Source: Pseudomonas sp. BGr12
GTDB taxonomy: Bacteria > Pseudomonadota > Gammaproteobacteria > Pseudomonadales > Pseudomonadaceae
Assembly: GCF_030272895.1 (NCBI RefSeq)
Contig: NZ_JALRNF010000062.1
Span: 1-19,271, forward strand
DNA: 19,271 nucleotides
Direction of reading: 5' to 3'
The notes under the pieces are model-generated. The model was not told where the DNA came from and made no database searches. It was given only the letters and a program-made list of their open reading frames with translations. Shown here piece by piece: positions 1 to 7,750 of this stretch; within the stretch, counting starts at the first letter, position 1, and the number at the start of each line of letters is the position of its first letter. A program made the position numbers and the translations under genes.

Positions 1-103
1 GGTGTGGGCGCGCTCCCCCCCCGGGGGCCCGCCGCGCCCGGGGGGGGGGGGCGCCCCCCTGGTTTGGGGGGGGCCCCCCCCCCCCCCCTGGGGGCCCCCC
101 CCC
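1..103. other. Low-complexity G/C homopolymer tract at contig end, probable assembly artefact
   Basis: This stretch is almost entirely long runs of G and C with no codon structure and no resemblance to the rest of the window. Reading frames across it give only Gly/Pro/Arg-rich strings. It ends exactly where a recognisable REP-like core begins. It is best read as sequencing or assembly noise at a contig end, not biology. Confidence 0.85.
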
Positions 104-114
104 CGCTCCCACAG
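104..114. repeat. Truncated REP element core at left contig edge
   Basis: The 11 bases CGCTCCCACAG are identical to positions 7288-7298 of the intact REP element in this window and are in the same orientation. Everything to the left is homopolymer junk, so the rest of the repeat is missing. It lies 27 bases beyond the histidine kinase stop codon, a usual place for a REP. The match is short, so the call rests partly on its position next to the junk. Confidence 0.5.
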
Positions 115-141
115 TAAGCCTGGTTCCACTGTATTGGACTC

Positions 142-1440
142 TCACCCGCGCGGCAGGCGAATCCTGAACTGCGCCCCGCCCAGCGCCGACTGGCTGACAG
201 TCAGGGTTCCACCCTGGCTCTCGATCGCCCGCCGGCTGATCGCCAGCCCCAGACCGAAGCCGCCGGTAGCACGATCGCGACTGCGGTCCAGGCGGTAGAA
301 CGGCTGGAAGATCAGCTCGCGCTGGTCATGGGGAATGCCGATGCCGTCGTCCTCGACAGTGACCAGGCAATGCCCCTCGGCATCCAGCTTCAGGCGCAGC
401 AGCAGTTGCCGGTCGCAATAGCGCATGGCATTGCGTACCAGGTTCTGTACCGCCCGGGCCGTCAGGCGCGGGTCGAGGATGAAGCGCGGCAGGCTGTCGT
501 CGGCGCGTACCTGCCATTCGATGCCGCGGCTGTCGAGCTCTTCGGCAAAGCTGCCAAGGATGCTGTCGACCAGCTCCAGCAACGACACCTCGACCCGTTC
601 CCGGGCCTGGTCGGCATTCTGCAGGCGGCTGTAGGACAGCAGTTCGAGCACCAGCTCGTCCAGTTCGCGCACATGCCCGACCAGTTCCAGCAAGCGCTTG
701 CGACAGCCCGGCGGCACCTCGTCGAACAGCAGCACCAGGCCGAAGTCCAGGCGCGTCAGCGGTGTGCGCAGTTCATGGGACACCGCATTGAGCAGTTCGC
801 GTTGCTGGGTCAGCAGGCGTTCGACGTCCTGGGCCATGGTGTCGAACACCTGCGCCAGTTCACCGATGTTCGAGCGCGCCGGGATATGGGTACGTTCCGA
901 CAGCTGCCCCTGGCCCAGGCGCCGGGCGGTTTCCTTGAGCCGTTCCAGGTCGCGCCAGTGCGGCCAGACCCAGAGCAGCAGGCAGCCGAGCAAGGCAGCG
1001 CCGATCAGTACCGTGACGCCCCAGGACAGCAGGTTGATGTCCAGCGGGTCCGGCGGGTTGCGCAGCTCCACCGCCCAGGTGCCATCCAGCGGCGCCAGGG
1101 CGGCCTTGTAGTAGCCCCAGTCGCCCAGGGTGACGACATTCTCCCCGGCGTTCAGGCGCGCACGATCGGCATAGGACAGGCCGATCTGGTCCTGGCGCCG
1201 CAGCTCGATCTCCAGTGGCGCGAAGTCCGCCGCCAGTTGCCGCTCGACCTCGGGCCACTGCGCCGCCGGCACCTGCTGGAAGCGCTCGACGATCAGCTTC
1301 TGCACGCCTTTGGCCTGGTCCAGGTTGTAGGCGATGAAACGCTCGTGGAAGGCGCCGACGATGCCGTCGGGAATCAGCAGCAAGGCGCCTGCGTAGGCGG
1401 CGATGGTCACCAGGTACAGGCGAACGAGGATCTTCAGCAT
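142..1440 (-). CDS. Two-component sensor histidine kinase (RstB/ParS-like) beside an RND pump
   Basis: Inner-membrane sensor kinase of 432 residues that should phosphorylate the response regulator encoded just upstream. An N-terminal membrane segment lies at about residues 7-25. A periplasmic sensing domain of about 110 residues follows, then a second membrane helix at about 138-160. After these come a HAMP linker (about 160-212) and a HisKA domain with the phospho-accepting His222 in SHELRTPLTRL. The ATPase domain has an N-box (QNLVRNAMRYC, about 332-342), a G1 box (EDDGIGIP, 363-370) and a G2 box (GGFGLGLA, 393-400). The ATG at 1440 is chosen because a GAGG ribosome site precedes it, overlapping the regulator's stop codon, which suggests coupled translation. 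The frame stays open upstream to 1644, but that part is antisense to regulator codons. Length matches the RstB family. The signal sensed is unknown. Confidence 0.9.
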   Translation of the reverse strand: MLKILVRLYLVTIAAYAGALLLIPDGIVGAFHERFIAYNLDQAKGVQKLIVERFQQVPAAQWPEVERQLAADFAPLEIELRRQDQIGLSYADRARLNAGENVVTLGDWGYYKAALAPLDGTWAVELRNPPDPLDINLLSWGVTVLIGAALLGCLLLWVWPHWRDLERLKETARRLGQGQLSERTHIPARSNIGELAQVFDTMAQDVERLLTQQRELLNAVSHELRTPLTRLDFGLVLLFDEVPPGCRKRLLELVGHVRELDELVLELLSYSRLQNADQARERVEVSLLELVDSILGSFAEELDSRGIEWQVRADDSLPRFILDPRLTARAVQNLVRNAMRYCDRQLLLRLKLDAEGHCLVTVEDDGIGIPHDQRELIFQPFYRLDRSRDRATGGFGLGLAISRRAIESQGGTLTVSQSALGGAQFRIRLPRG

Positions 1441-1447
1441 GGTGGCC

Positions 1448-2149
1448 TCAGAACTCCCATTCCAGGCGGCTGAACAGGTAGCCCTTGCCCCACACGGTCT
1501 TGATCTTGCGCGCTTCGCCGGCGTTGTCGTCGAACTTGCGTCGCAGCTTGGAAATGGCCACGTCCACCGAACGGTCGGTGCCGTTGAATTCGATGCCGCG
1601 CAGTTGCTGCAGGATGCGGTCGCGGCTGAGCACTTCGCCGGCATTGCGCGCCAGCACCACCAGCAGGTTGTACTCGCCGCTGGACAGTTCCACCTGTTGC
1701 TCGCGCCAGAACACGTTGCGCTCGGCGAGATCGATGCGCAGGCCGCCGACCACGATCAGGTCGGTCTCCAGGCGCGGCTCGTTGATGCTGCTGCGGCGCA
1801 GCAAGGTGCGTACCCGGGCCAGCAACACCCGCGGCTCGCAGGGTTTGGTGACGTAGTCGTCGGCGCCCATCTCCAGGCCCAGGACCTGGTCGTGGCTGTC
1901 GTCGCGGGCGGTGAGCATGAGGATCGGCAGGGCCTGTGACTCGGCCCGCAACAGGCGACAGACCTGCAGGCCGTCGAGCCCGGGCAGCATCAGGTCGAGG
2001 ATCACCAGGTCCGGTTTGCTGCGCCGGGCTTCGGCCAGCACGTGGTCGCCGCGGGCGATCACGTTGACGCAAAAGTCGTTGCGCTGCAGGTAGCTGGCGA
2101 TCAGTTCGGACAGGGCGCAGTCGTCTTCGACCAGGAGGATGTTCGGCAT
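1448..2149 (-). CDS. OmpR/PhoB-family response regulator (RstA/ParR-like)
   Basis: DNA-binding response regulator of 233 residues. The receiver domain (about 3-115) shows the acidic pair in LLVEDD (residues 9-10), phospho-acceptor Asp52 in LVILDLMLPG, Thr80, and Lys102 in YVTKPCEPRVLL. A C-terminal winged-helix DNA-binding domain spans about 132-230, with the RSVDVAISKLRRK recognition region and the GKGYLF wing. It is first in a two-gene operon with the sensor kinase, separated by 7 bases, and diverges from an RND efflux operon 157 bases away. It very likely controls that pump. The ATG at 2149 has no strong Shine-Dalgarno sequence. RstA- or ParR-like is the nearest assignment I can make from motifs, and orthology is not certain. 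Confidence 0.92.
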   Translation of the reverse strand: MPNILLVEDDCALSELIASYLQRNDFCVNVIARGDHVLAEARRSKPDLVILDLMLPGLDGLQVCRLLRAESQALPILMLTARDDSHDQVLGLEMGADDYVTKPCEPRVLLARVRTLLRRSSINEPRLETDLIVVGGLRIDLAERNVFWREQQVELSSGEYNLLVVLARNAGEVLSRDRILQQLRGIEFNGTDRSVDVAISKLRRKFDDNAGEARKIKTVWGKGYLFSRLEWEF

Positions 2150-2306
2150 GGGTAGTTTGACAGGCTGGGAAAGTCAGGCAAGGATATAGAACCTTGTGCG
2201 CCGCCAGCGCAAGCCTTCACACTTTTTCACATTCGAGCTACATAGCTTAACAGTTGCCCGCAAGCCTCCTGCCTTAGCATTGCCGGATCATTTATGGAAG
2301 ATCCGC
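2150..2306. promoter_or_regulatory. Divergent promoter region between response regulator and RND efflux operon
   Basis: A 157-bp spacer serves both directions. Two 10-bp units at 2214-2223 and 2224-2233 each contain TTCACA, so the hexamer recurs exactly one helical turn apart. That is the usual layout of OmpR-family binding sites. A plausible leftward promoter is a -35 TTGCGC (reverse complement at 2207-2212), 17 bases, then a -10 CTATAT (reverse complement at 2184-2189). Rightward, TTGCCC (2254-2259) and TAGCAT (2275-2280) are only 15 bases apart, which is weak. The adaptor gene has a good ribosome site, GGAAG, at 2296-2300. Confidence 0.45.
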
Positions 2307-3485
2307 ATGTTCAGTACAAGCCCCGCTCGTCTGCGCGCCCTTTCGGCGCTGCTCGTCGTCTCCCTGTCCCTGAGCGCGTGCGATGACGGCCCATCGGTCG
2401 AAGAAAAAGCCCCGCCCAGCACCGTGCGCATCGAGACCGTGCGCGTCCAGCCGCTGGCCATCAGCAGCGAACTCAACGGTCGCATCCTCGCCCCGCGCAC
2501 GGCCGAAGTACGCGCCCGGGTGGCCGGCGTGGTGCTCAAGCGGGTGTACCGCGAAGGCAGCGACGTCAAGCAGGGCGATGTGTTGTTCCGCATCGACCCG
2601 GCACCGTTCCAGGCCGACTACGACAGCGCCCGCGCGGTGCTGGCCAAGGCCGAGGCCAACCAGTACCAGACGCGCCTGCAGGACCAGCGCTACCGCGAGC
2701 TGATCGCCATCAATGCCGTCAGCCGCCAGGACCACGACAACGCCCGCGCCGCCGCCCTGCAGGCCGACGCCGCCGTGGCCGAGGCCAAGGCCGCCCTGGA
2801 ACGGGCGCGCCTGAACCTGGGCTACGCCACGGTGACGGCGCCGATTTCCGGGCGCATCGGCCGAGCCCTGGTCACCGAAGGCGCGCTGGTCGGCCAGAAC
2901 GAAAGCACGCCGCTGGCGACCATCCAGCAACTGGACCCGATCCACGCCGACGTCACCCAGTCCACCCGCGAGCTCAACGCCCTGCGCCGTGCCTTGCGTG
3001 CCGGTGAACTGCAACAGGTCGGCCAGGACCAGGCCAGCGCCACCCTGATCCAGGATGACGGCACCGTCTACCCGCTGCCGGGCAAGCTGCTGTTCTCCGA
3101 CATCAGCGTCGACCCGAGCACCGGGCAGATCACCCTGCGCAGCGAGTTCCCCAACCCGGACCTCGACCTGCTGCCGGGCAGCTTCATCCGTGTGCGCCTG
3201 GAGCAGGCGATCAAGCAGCAAGGCATCAGTGTGCCGCAACGGGCCATCCTGCGTGACAGCGCAGGCCAGCCGCGGGTGCTGCTGGTCGATGCCCAGCAAC
3301 GCATCGAGGAGCGCCCGGTGGTGCTCGGCGGCGTGCAGGACGACCGCTGGATCGTCAGCCAGGGCCTGGCCCCGGGCGACCGGATAGTGGTCGAAGGCGT
3401 GCAGCACGTCAGCCCGGGCGACCAGGTACAGGTCGACAACGCGGGCAAGGACGCCCCTTCCATCGTTCAGACCACCGGCCAGTGA
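2307..3485 (+). CDS. RND efflux periplasmic adaptor (membrane fusion) lipoprotein, MexA/MexC/AcrA family
   Basis: Adaptor of 392 residues linking an inner-membrane RND transporter to an outer-membrane channel. A lipoprotein signal peptide ends in lipobox LSAC with lipid-bearing Cys25, followed by Asp at +2, which suits retention in the inner membrane. Beta-barrel and lipoyl half-motifs occur at about 55-98 (RVAGVVLKRVYREGSDVKQG) and 175-200 (VTAPISGRIGRALVTEGALV), around an alpha-helical hairpin at about 100-172. The C-terminal beta-barrel and membrane-proximal domains follow. The ATG at 2307 is chosen because it has GGAAG six bases upstream and gives a proper signal peptide; an earlier in-frame start at 2196 would bury it. 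The transporter gene follows after 11 bases, so they form an operon. Confidence 0.95.
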   Translation: MFSTSPARLRALSALLVVSLSLSACDDGPSVEEKAPPSTVRIETVRVQPLAISSELNGRILAPRTAEVRARVAGVVLKRVYREGSDVKQGDVLFRIDPAPFQADYDSARAVLAKAEANQYQTRLQDQRYRELIAINAVSRQDHDNARAAALQADAAVAEAKAALERARLNLGYATVTAPISGRIGRALVTEGALVGQNESTPLATIQQLDPIHADVTQSTRELNALRRALRAGELQQVGQDQASATLIQDDGTVYPLPGKLLFSDISVDPSTGQITLRSEFPNPDLDLLPGSFIRVRLEQAIKQQGISVPQRAILRDSAGQPRVLLVDAQQRIEERPVVLGGVQDDRWIVSQGLAPGDRIVVEGVQHVSPGDQVQVDNAGKDAPSIVQTTGQ

Positions 3486-3496
3486 GGGCCTGATTC

Positions 3497-6400
3497 ATGC
3501 CGCAGTTTTTCATTGACCGCCCGGTGTTCGCCTGGGTGGTCGCCTTGTTCATCCTGCTGGCCGGCGCCCTGGCGGTGCCGCAACTGCCGGTGGCCCAGTA
3601 CCCCGATGTGGCGCCGCCGCAGGTGGAAATCTACGCCGTGTACCCCGGTGCCTCGGCGCAGACCATCGACGAAAGCGTGGTCAGCCTGATCGAAGAGGAA
3701 CTCAACGGCGCCGACAACCTGCTCTACTTCAGTTCCCAGAGCAGCCTGGGCAGCGCCCTGATCACCGCCACCTTCGAGCCGGGCACCAACCCCGACCTGG
3801 CCCAGGTCGATGTGCAGAACCGCCTGAAAGTGGTGGAGTCGCGCCTGCCACGGCCGGTCACCCAGCAGGGCCTGCAGGTGGAAAAGGTCTCCACCGGCTT
3901 TCTGCTGATGGTGACCCTCACCGCCGAAAACGGCAGCCTCGATGAAGTGACCTTGAGCGACTTCCTGGCGCGCAACGTGATGAACGAGATCCGCCGCCTC
4001 AAGGGTGTCGGCAAGGCCCAGCTGTATGGCGCCGAGCGGGCCATGCGGATCTGGATCGACCCGCGCAAGCTGATCGGCTTCAACCTCACCCCCGACGACG
4101 TCAACGAAGCGATTGCCGCCCAGAACGCCCAGGTCGCCCCAGGCAGCATCGGCGATTTGCCCGGTACCGGCACCCAGGAGATCACCGCCAACGTAATCAT
4201 CAAGGGCCAGTTGAGCACCGTGCAGGAGTTTTCCGATATCGTCCTGCGCGCCAACCCCGACGGCTCGCGGGTGATCATCGGCGATGTCGCCCGGGTCGAG
4301 ATCGGCAGCCAGGAGTACCTCTACGGCACCCGTCTGAACGGCAAGCCCACCAGCGCCTTCAGCGTCAAGCTGTCGCCGGGGGCCAACGCCATGGAAACCG
4401 CGACCCTGGTCCGCGCCAAGCTCGACGAGCTGTCGCGCTACCTGCCGCCGGGCGCCAAGTTCGATATCCCCTACGACACCTCACCCTTCGTCAAGGTCTC
4501 GATCCAGCAGGTGATCACCACCCTGCTCGAAGCCATGGCCCTGGTGTTCGCGGTGATGTTCCTGTTCCTGCAGAACATCCGCTATACCCTGATCCCCACC
4601 CTGGTGGTGCCGGTGGCGCTGATGGGCACCTTTGCGGTGATGCTGGCGCTGGGCTTTTCGGTCAACGTGCTGACCCTGTTCGGCATGGTCCTGGCCATCG
4701 GCATCCTGGTGGACGACGCCATCGTGGTGGTGGAGAACGTCGAGCGGATCATGAGCGAAGAAGGCCTGTCGCCGCGGGAGGCGACGAAAAAGGCCATGGG
4801 CCAGATCAGTGGCGCCATCGTCGGCATCACCCTGGTGCTGGTGGCGGTGTTCCTGCCCATGGCCTTCATGAAGGGCTCGGTGGGGGTGATCTACCAGCAG
4901 TTCTCGCTGTCGATGGCGGTGTCGATCCTGTTCTCGGCCTTCCTCGCCCTGAGCCTGACCCCGGCGCTGTGCGCCACCCTGCTCAAGCCGATTGCCAAGG
5001 GCGCGCATCATGCCAAGGGCGGTTTCTTCGGCTGGTTCAACCGGCGCTTCGAGGCCCTGACCAACGGCTACCAGCGCTGGGTCATCCAGGCCCTCAAGCG
5101 CACCGGGCGCTACCTGCTGGTCTACCTGGTGCTGGTGGCGGGGCTGGTGTATGGCTTCAGCCAGTTGCCCTCCTCGTTCCTGCCCACCGAAGACCAGGGC
5201 TACACCATCACCGATATCCAGCTGCCGCCGGGGGCCAGCCGCGCCCGCACCGAACAGGTGGCGGCGCAGATCGAGGCGCACAACGCCACGGAACCGGGGG
5301 TGGGCAACAGCACCCTGGTACTCGGCTTCAGTTTCTCCGGCGACGGCCAGAATGCCGCGCTGGCCTTCACCACGCTCAAGGACTGGTCCGAGCGCGGCGC
5401 CGACGACAGCGCGCAAGCCATTGCCGACCGCGCCAATGCCGCCTTCAGCCAGCTCAAGGACGCCATTGCCTATTCGGTGCTGCCACCGCCGGTGGACGGC
5501 CTGGGCACCTCCAGCGGCTTCGAGTTCCGCCTGCAGGATCGCGGCGGCCTGGGGCACGCGGCGTTGATGGCGGCCCGTGACCAGTTGCTGGCCAATGCTG
5601 AAAAGAGCCCGGTGCTGGTCAACGTGCGTGAAAGCGCCCTGGCCGAAAGCCCGCAGGTGCAACTGGAAGTCGACCGCAAGCAGGCCAACGCCCTGGGCGT
5701 GTCCTTTGCCGATATCGGCAACGTGCTCAACACCGCGGTGGGCTCCAACTACGTCAACGACTTCCCCAACCAGGGCCGCATGCAGCGCGTGGTGGTGCAG
5801 GCCGAAGGCGACCAGCGCAGCCAGGTCGACGACCTGCTCAGGATCCATGTGCGCAACAGCAGCGGCAAGATGGTCCCGCTGTCGGCCTTCGTCCAGGCCA
5901 GGTGGATCACCGGCCCGGTGCAGCTGACCCGCTACAACGGTTATCCGGCGGTGGCCATCTCCGGCGAGCCGGCACCGGGCTACAGCTCGGGCCAGGCCAT
6001 GGAGGAAATCCAGCGTCTGGTGAACCAACTGCCGCTGGGCATGGGCCTGGAATGGACCGGCCTGTCGCTGCAGGAGCGCCTGTCCGGCAGCCAGGCGCCG
6101 ATGCTCATGGCCCTGTCGCTGCTGGTGGTGTTCCTGTGCCTGGCGGCGCTGTACGAAAGCTGGTCGATCCCGACCTCGGTGCTGCTGGTGGTGCCGCTGG
6201 GCGTGCTCGGCGCGGTGGTTGCCGTGAGCCTGCGCGGCATGCCCAACGATGTGTTCTTCAAGGTCGGCCTGATCACCCTGATCGGCCTGTCGGCGAAGAA
6301 CGCGATCCTGATCATCGAGTTCGCCAAGCACCTGGTCGATGAAGGCCATGACCTGGTCGAGGCTACGGTGCAGGCGGCGCGCTTGCGCCTGCGGCCGATC

Positions 6401-6625
6401 GTCATGACCTCGCTGGCCTTCATCCTCGGCGTGGTGCCCCTGGCCATCGCCAGCGGCGCAAGCTCGGCCAGCCAGCAGGCGATCGGCACCGGGGTGATCG
6501 GCGGCATGCTGAGCGCCACCCTGGCGGTGGTGTTCGTGCCGGTGTTCTTCGTGGTGGTCATGCGCCTGACCGGCAAGCGCCGGGCCCGGGCCCAGCAGGA
6601 CCAACCGGCGCTGGAACAACGCTGA
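3497..6625 (+). CDS. RND multidrug efflux transporter, HAE1 family (MexD/MexB/AcrB-like)
   Basis: Proton-driven inner-membrane drug exporter of 1042 residues, the normal length for the family. The start MPQFFIDRPVFAWV is typical. The proton-relay residues are present: Asp406 and Asp407 in GILVDDAIVVVENV (helix 4), Lys934 in LSAKNAILIIEF (helix 10) and Thr971 in IVMTSLAFILG (helix 11). Two large periplasmic porter loops flank the repeated 12-helix plan. From remembered family sequences it looks closest to MexD (for example FEPGTNPDLAQVDVQNRLK and QLPPGASRARTE). The ribosome site GAGGG overlaps the adaptor's stop codon. No outer-membrane channel gene follows, so the pump presumably borrows an OprM-like protein. 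Substrates cannot be told from sequence. Confidence 0.95.
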   Translation: MPQFFIDRPVFAWVVALFILLAGALAVPQLPVAQYPDVAPPQVEIYAVYPGASAQTIDESVVSLIEEELNGADNLLYFSSQSSLGSALITATFEPGTNPDLAQVDVQNRLKVVESRLPRPVTQQGLQVEKVSTGFLLMVTLTAENGSLDEVTLSDFLARNVMNEIRRLKGVGKAQLYGAERAMRIWIDPRKLIGFNLTPDDVNEAIAAQNAQVAPGSIGDLPGTGTQEITANVIIKGQLSTVQEFSDIVLRANPDGSRVIIGDVARVEIGSQEYLYGTRLNGKPTSAFSVKLSPGANAMETATLVRAKLDELSRYLPPGAKFDIPYDTSPFVKVSIQQVITTLLEAMALVFAVMFLFLQNIRYTLIPTLVVPVALMGTFAVMLALGFSVNVLTLFGMVLAIGILVDDAIVVVENVERIMSEEGLSPREATKKAMGQISGAIVGITLVLVAVFLPMAFMKGSVGVIYQQFSLSMAVSILFSAFLALSLTPALCATLLKPIAKGAHHAKGGFFGWFNRRFEALTNGYQRWVIQALKRTGRYLLVYLVLVAGLVYGFSQLPSSFLPTEDQGYTITDIQLPPGASRARTEQVAAQIEAHNATEPGVGNSTLVLGFSFSGDGQNAALAFTTLKDWSERGADDSAQAIADRANAAFSQLKDAIAYSVLPPPVDGLGTSSGFEFRLQDRGGLGHAALMAARDQLLANAEKSPVLVNVRESALAESPQVQLEVDRKQANALGVSFADIGNVLNTAVGSNYVNDFPNQGRMQRVVVQAEGDQRSQVDDLLRIHVRNSSGKMVPLSAFVQARWITGPVQLTRYNGYPAVAISGEPAPGYSSGQAMEEIQRLVNQLPLGMGLEWTGLSLQERLSGSQAPMLMALSLLVVFLCLAALYESWSIPTSVLLVVPLGVLGAVVAVSLRGMPNDVFFKVGLITLIGLSAKNAILIIEFAKHLVDEGHDLVEATVQAARLRLRPIVMTSLAFILGVVPLAIASGASSASQQAIGTGVIGGMLSATLAVVFVPVFFVVVMRLTGKRRARAQQDQPALEQR

Positions 6626-6685
6626 TCTGGACAGCACGCGGCGTGCATGGGAAGGTGAACGGCTGACATTGCCAGGAGCCGTCCC

Positions 6686-7261
6686 ATGACCGCCACCCCT
6701 CCCCCCTGCTCCATCCTCCTGCTGGCCGGCGGTCGCGGCCAGCGCATGGGCGGCCAGGACAAGGGCCTCATACCCTGGCAGGGCAAGCCGCTGATTGCCC
6801 ATGTGCAGGCCGTGGTACGGCCCTTGACCGACGACCTGATCATCTCCTGCAACCGTAACCAGGACCAGTACCGGCCCTATGCCGACCAGTTGGTGAACGA
6901 TGCCGAGGCGGATTTCCCCGGCCCGCTGGCGGGGGTGCTGGCCGGCCTTGCGGTGGCCCGGCATCCCTGGTTGCTGGTGCTGGCCTGCGATGCGCCGCTG
7001 ATCGACCGGGCGCTGGTGCTCGATCTGATGCGGCAGGCCAATGATCAGAACCAGCCGGCCATGGCGCGCCAGGCGGGTTACTGGCAACCGATGTTCAGCC
7101 TGATTCCCTGCGCGCTGCGGGGTGACCTCGAGCAGGCCTGGCAACAGGGTGAGCGGGGTTTGCAGCGGGTGCTGCACCGTTATTCGGTGCGGGCGCTGGA
7201 CTATGCCGAGGATGATCGGCGCCTGAGCAATTTCAACAGTCCCGAGTTTCTCGAGCGTTGA
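6686..7261 (+). CDS. mobA: Molybdenum cofactor guanylyltransferase MobA
   Basis: Cytoplasmic enzyme of 191 residues that transfers GMP from GTP to molybdopterin-bound molybdenum, making the bis-MGD cofactor of DMSO-reductase-type enzymes. The nucleotide-binding signature LLAGGRGQRMGGQDK is at residues 12-26, GPLAGVLAGL at 79-88, and the metal-binding Asp102 in VLACDAPLID. Length is typical for MobA. The ATG has AGGAG at 6674-6678. It lies 60 bases after the pump gene and faces the minus-strand operon tail by tail, with a REP hairpin between them. No other cofactor gene is nearby. A link with the pump is unlikely. Confidence 0.93.
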   Translation: MTATPPPCSILLLAGGRGQRMGGQDKGLIPWQGKPLIAHVQAVVRPLTDDLIISCNRNQDQYRPYADQLVNDAEADFPGPLAGVLAGLAVARHPWLLVLACDAPLIDRALVLDLMRQANDQNQPAMARQAGYWQPMFSLIPCALRGDLEQAWQQGERGLQRVLHRYSVRALDYAEDDRRLSNFNSPEFLER

Positions 7262-7270
7262 TACGGGTCT

Positions 7271-7308
7271 TATCGCGGGGCAAGCCCGCTCCCACAGGAG
7301 CGGGCTTT
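7271..7308. repeat. REP element (Pseudomonas type) with perfect hairpin
   Basis: The sequence reads TATCGCGGGGCAAGCCCG and onward, the common Pseudomonas REP pattern. Inside it, AAGCCCGCTCC (7282-7292) and GGAGCGGGCTT (7297-7307) form a perfect 11-bp stem with a CACA loop. It lies between the convergent mobA and regulator genes and could stop transcription from either side, although no T-run follows. It is directly followed by eight Cs (7309-7316). This tract matters for the reading frame of the neighbouring regulator. Confidence 0.85.
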
Positions 7309-7750
7309 CCCCCCCCTGGCGTCCACGCAGGCGCGAGCGAATACGGTGGCACACAATAAACACCAGCAGCACCACACCCACGGCCAGGTCGATCTTGCAG
7401 GCCATGTTGTTGAACACCTGGGCCGCCTCCGCCTTGAGCTCGCGACCCTTGTCGGTCAGCAACAGGTTGCGCCGGCGGCGGTCGGCCGGGTCCAGGTAGA
7501 CGGTGATGAAGCCATTGTCGGCCAGGCGCTTGACGATAGGTGTCAGGGTGCCGAGGTCGAACAGGGTCAGTTCACTCAGGGTGCTGATCGAGACATCGTC
7601 CTTGCCCCACAAGCCGGCCATCACCAGCAGTTGCGGGTAGGTAACCCCGCGCTGGCGCAGCGGCTCGGCGTAATCGCGGACCATGGCATTGGCTGTCGAA
7701 TACAGCGAGAAGCAGAGCATCTTGTCGAAGTCGAACGTCGGGTCAAGCAT
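7309..7750 (-). CDS. MarR-family regulator, OhrR-like 2-Cys peroxide sensor; 3' end unresolved
   Basis: Winged-helix repressor, last gene of the six-gene operon. The reactive-Cys motif LCFSLYS gives Cys13. Tyr27 and Tyr38 (GVTYPQLLVM) lie 14 and 25 residues later, and Cys118 lies 105 residues later. As I recall, these are the spacings of OhrR (Cys15/Tyr29/Tyr40 in B. subtilis; Cys22/Cys127 in Xanthomonas). The recognition region is about 56-80 (STLSELTLFDLGTLTPIVKR) and the wing about 86-100 (DPADRRRRNLLLTD). The start has GGGAGG upstream and overlaps the stop of the preceding gene by 8 bases. There is no stop at the expected length of about 145; the frame runs on through the C8 tract and the REP, antisense to mobA. 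One base fewer in that tract would give a TAA at 7270-7272. A sequencing indel or a real loss of the stop are both possible. Confidence 0.82.

Noticed and set aside
1..298. Open frame at the left end giving a Gly/Pro/Arg-rich peptide
   Set aside because: It arises from the homopolymer artefact and then the complement of the kinase gene.
328..1473. Plus-strand open frame of 381 codons
   Set aside because: It is the complement of the histidine kinase gene, and its composition is Gln/Ala/Val-rich without motifs.
6634..6646. GCACGC/GCGTGC inverted repeat after the RND pump gene, considered as a terminator
   Set aside because: The arms are separated by a single base and no T-run follows, so a rho-independent terminator is not supported. 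It may be chance in GC-rich DNA.
4481..7308. Very long open frame on the minus strand, continuous with the MarR-type regulator
   Set aside because: It is antisense to the whole of mobA and much of the RND pump, both with strong family motifs. Its translation is His/Gln/Arg-rich with no domain, as expected for the complement of high-GC coding sequence. Only the part from about 7317 to 7750 is real.
7271..7308. REP hairpin considered as a simple intrinsic terminator
   Set aside because: The stem is strong but no T-run follows on either strand, and the sequence matches the REP pattern also seen in part at both contig ends.
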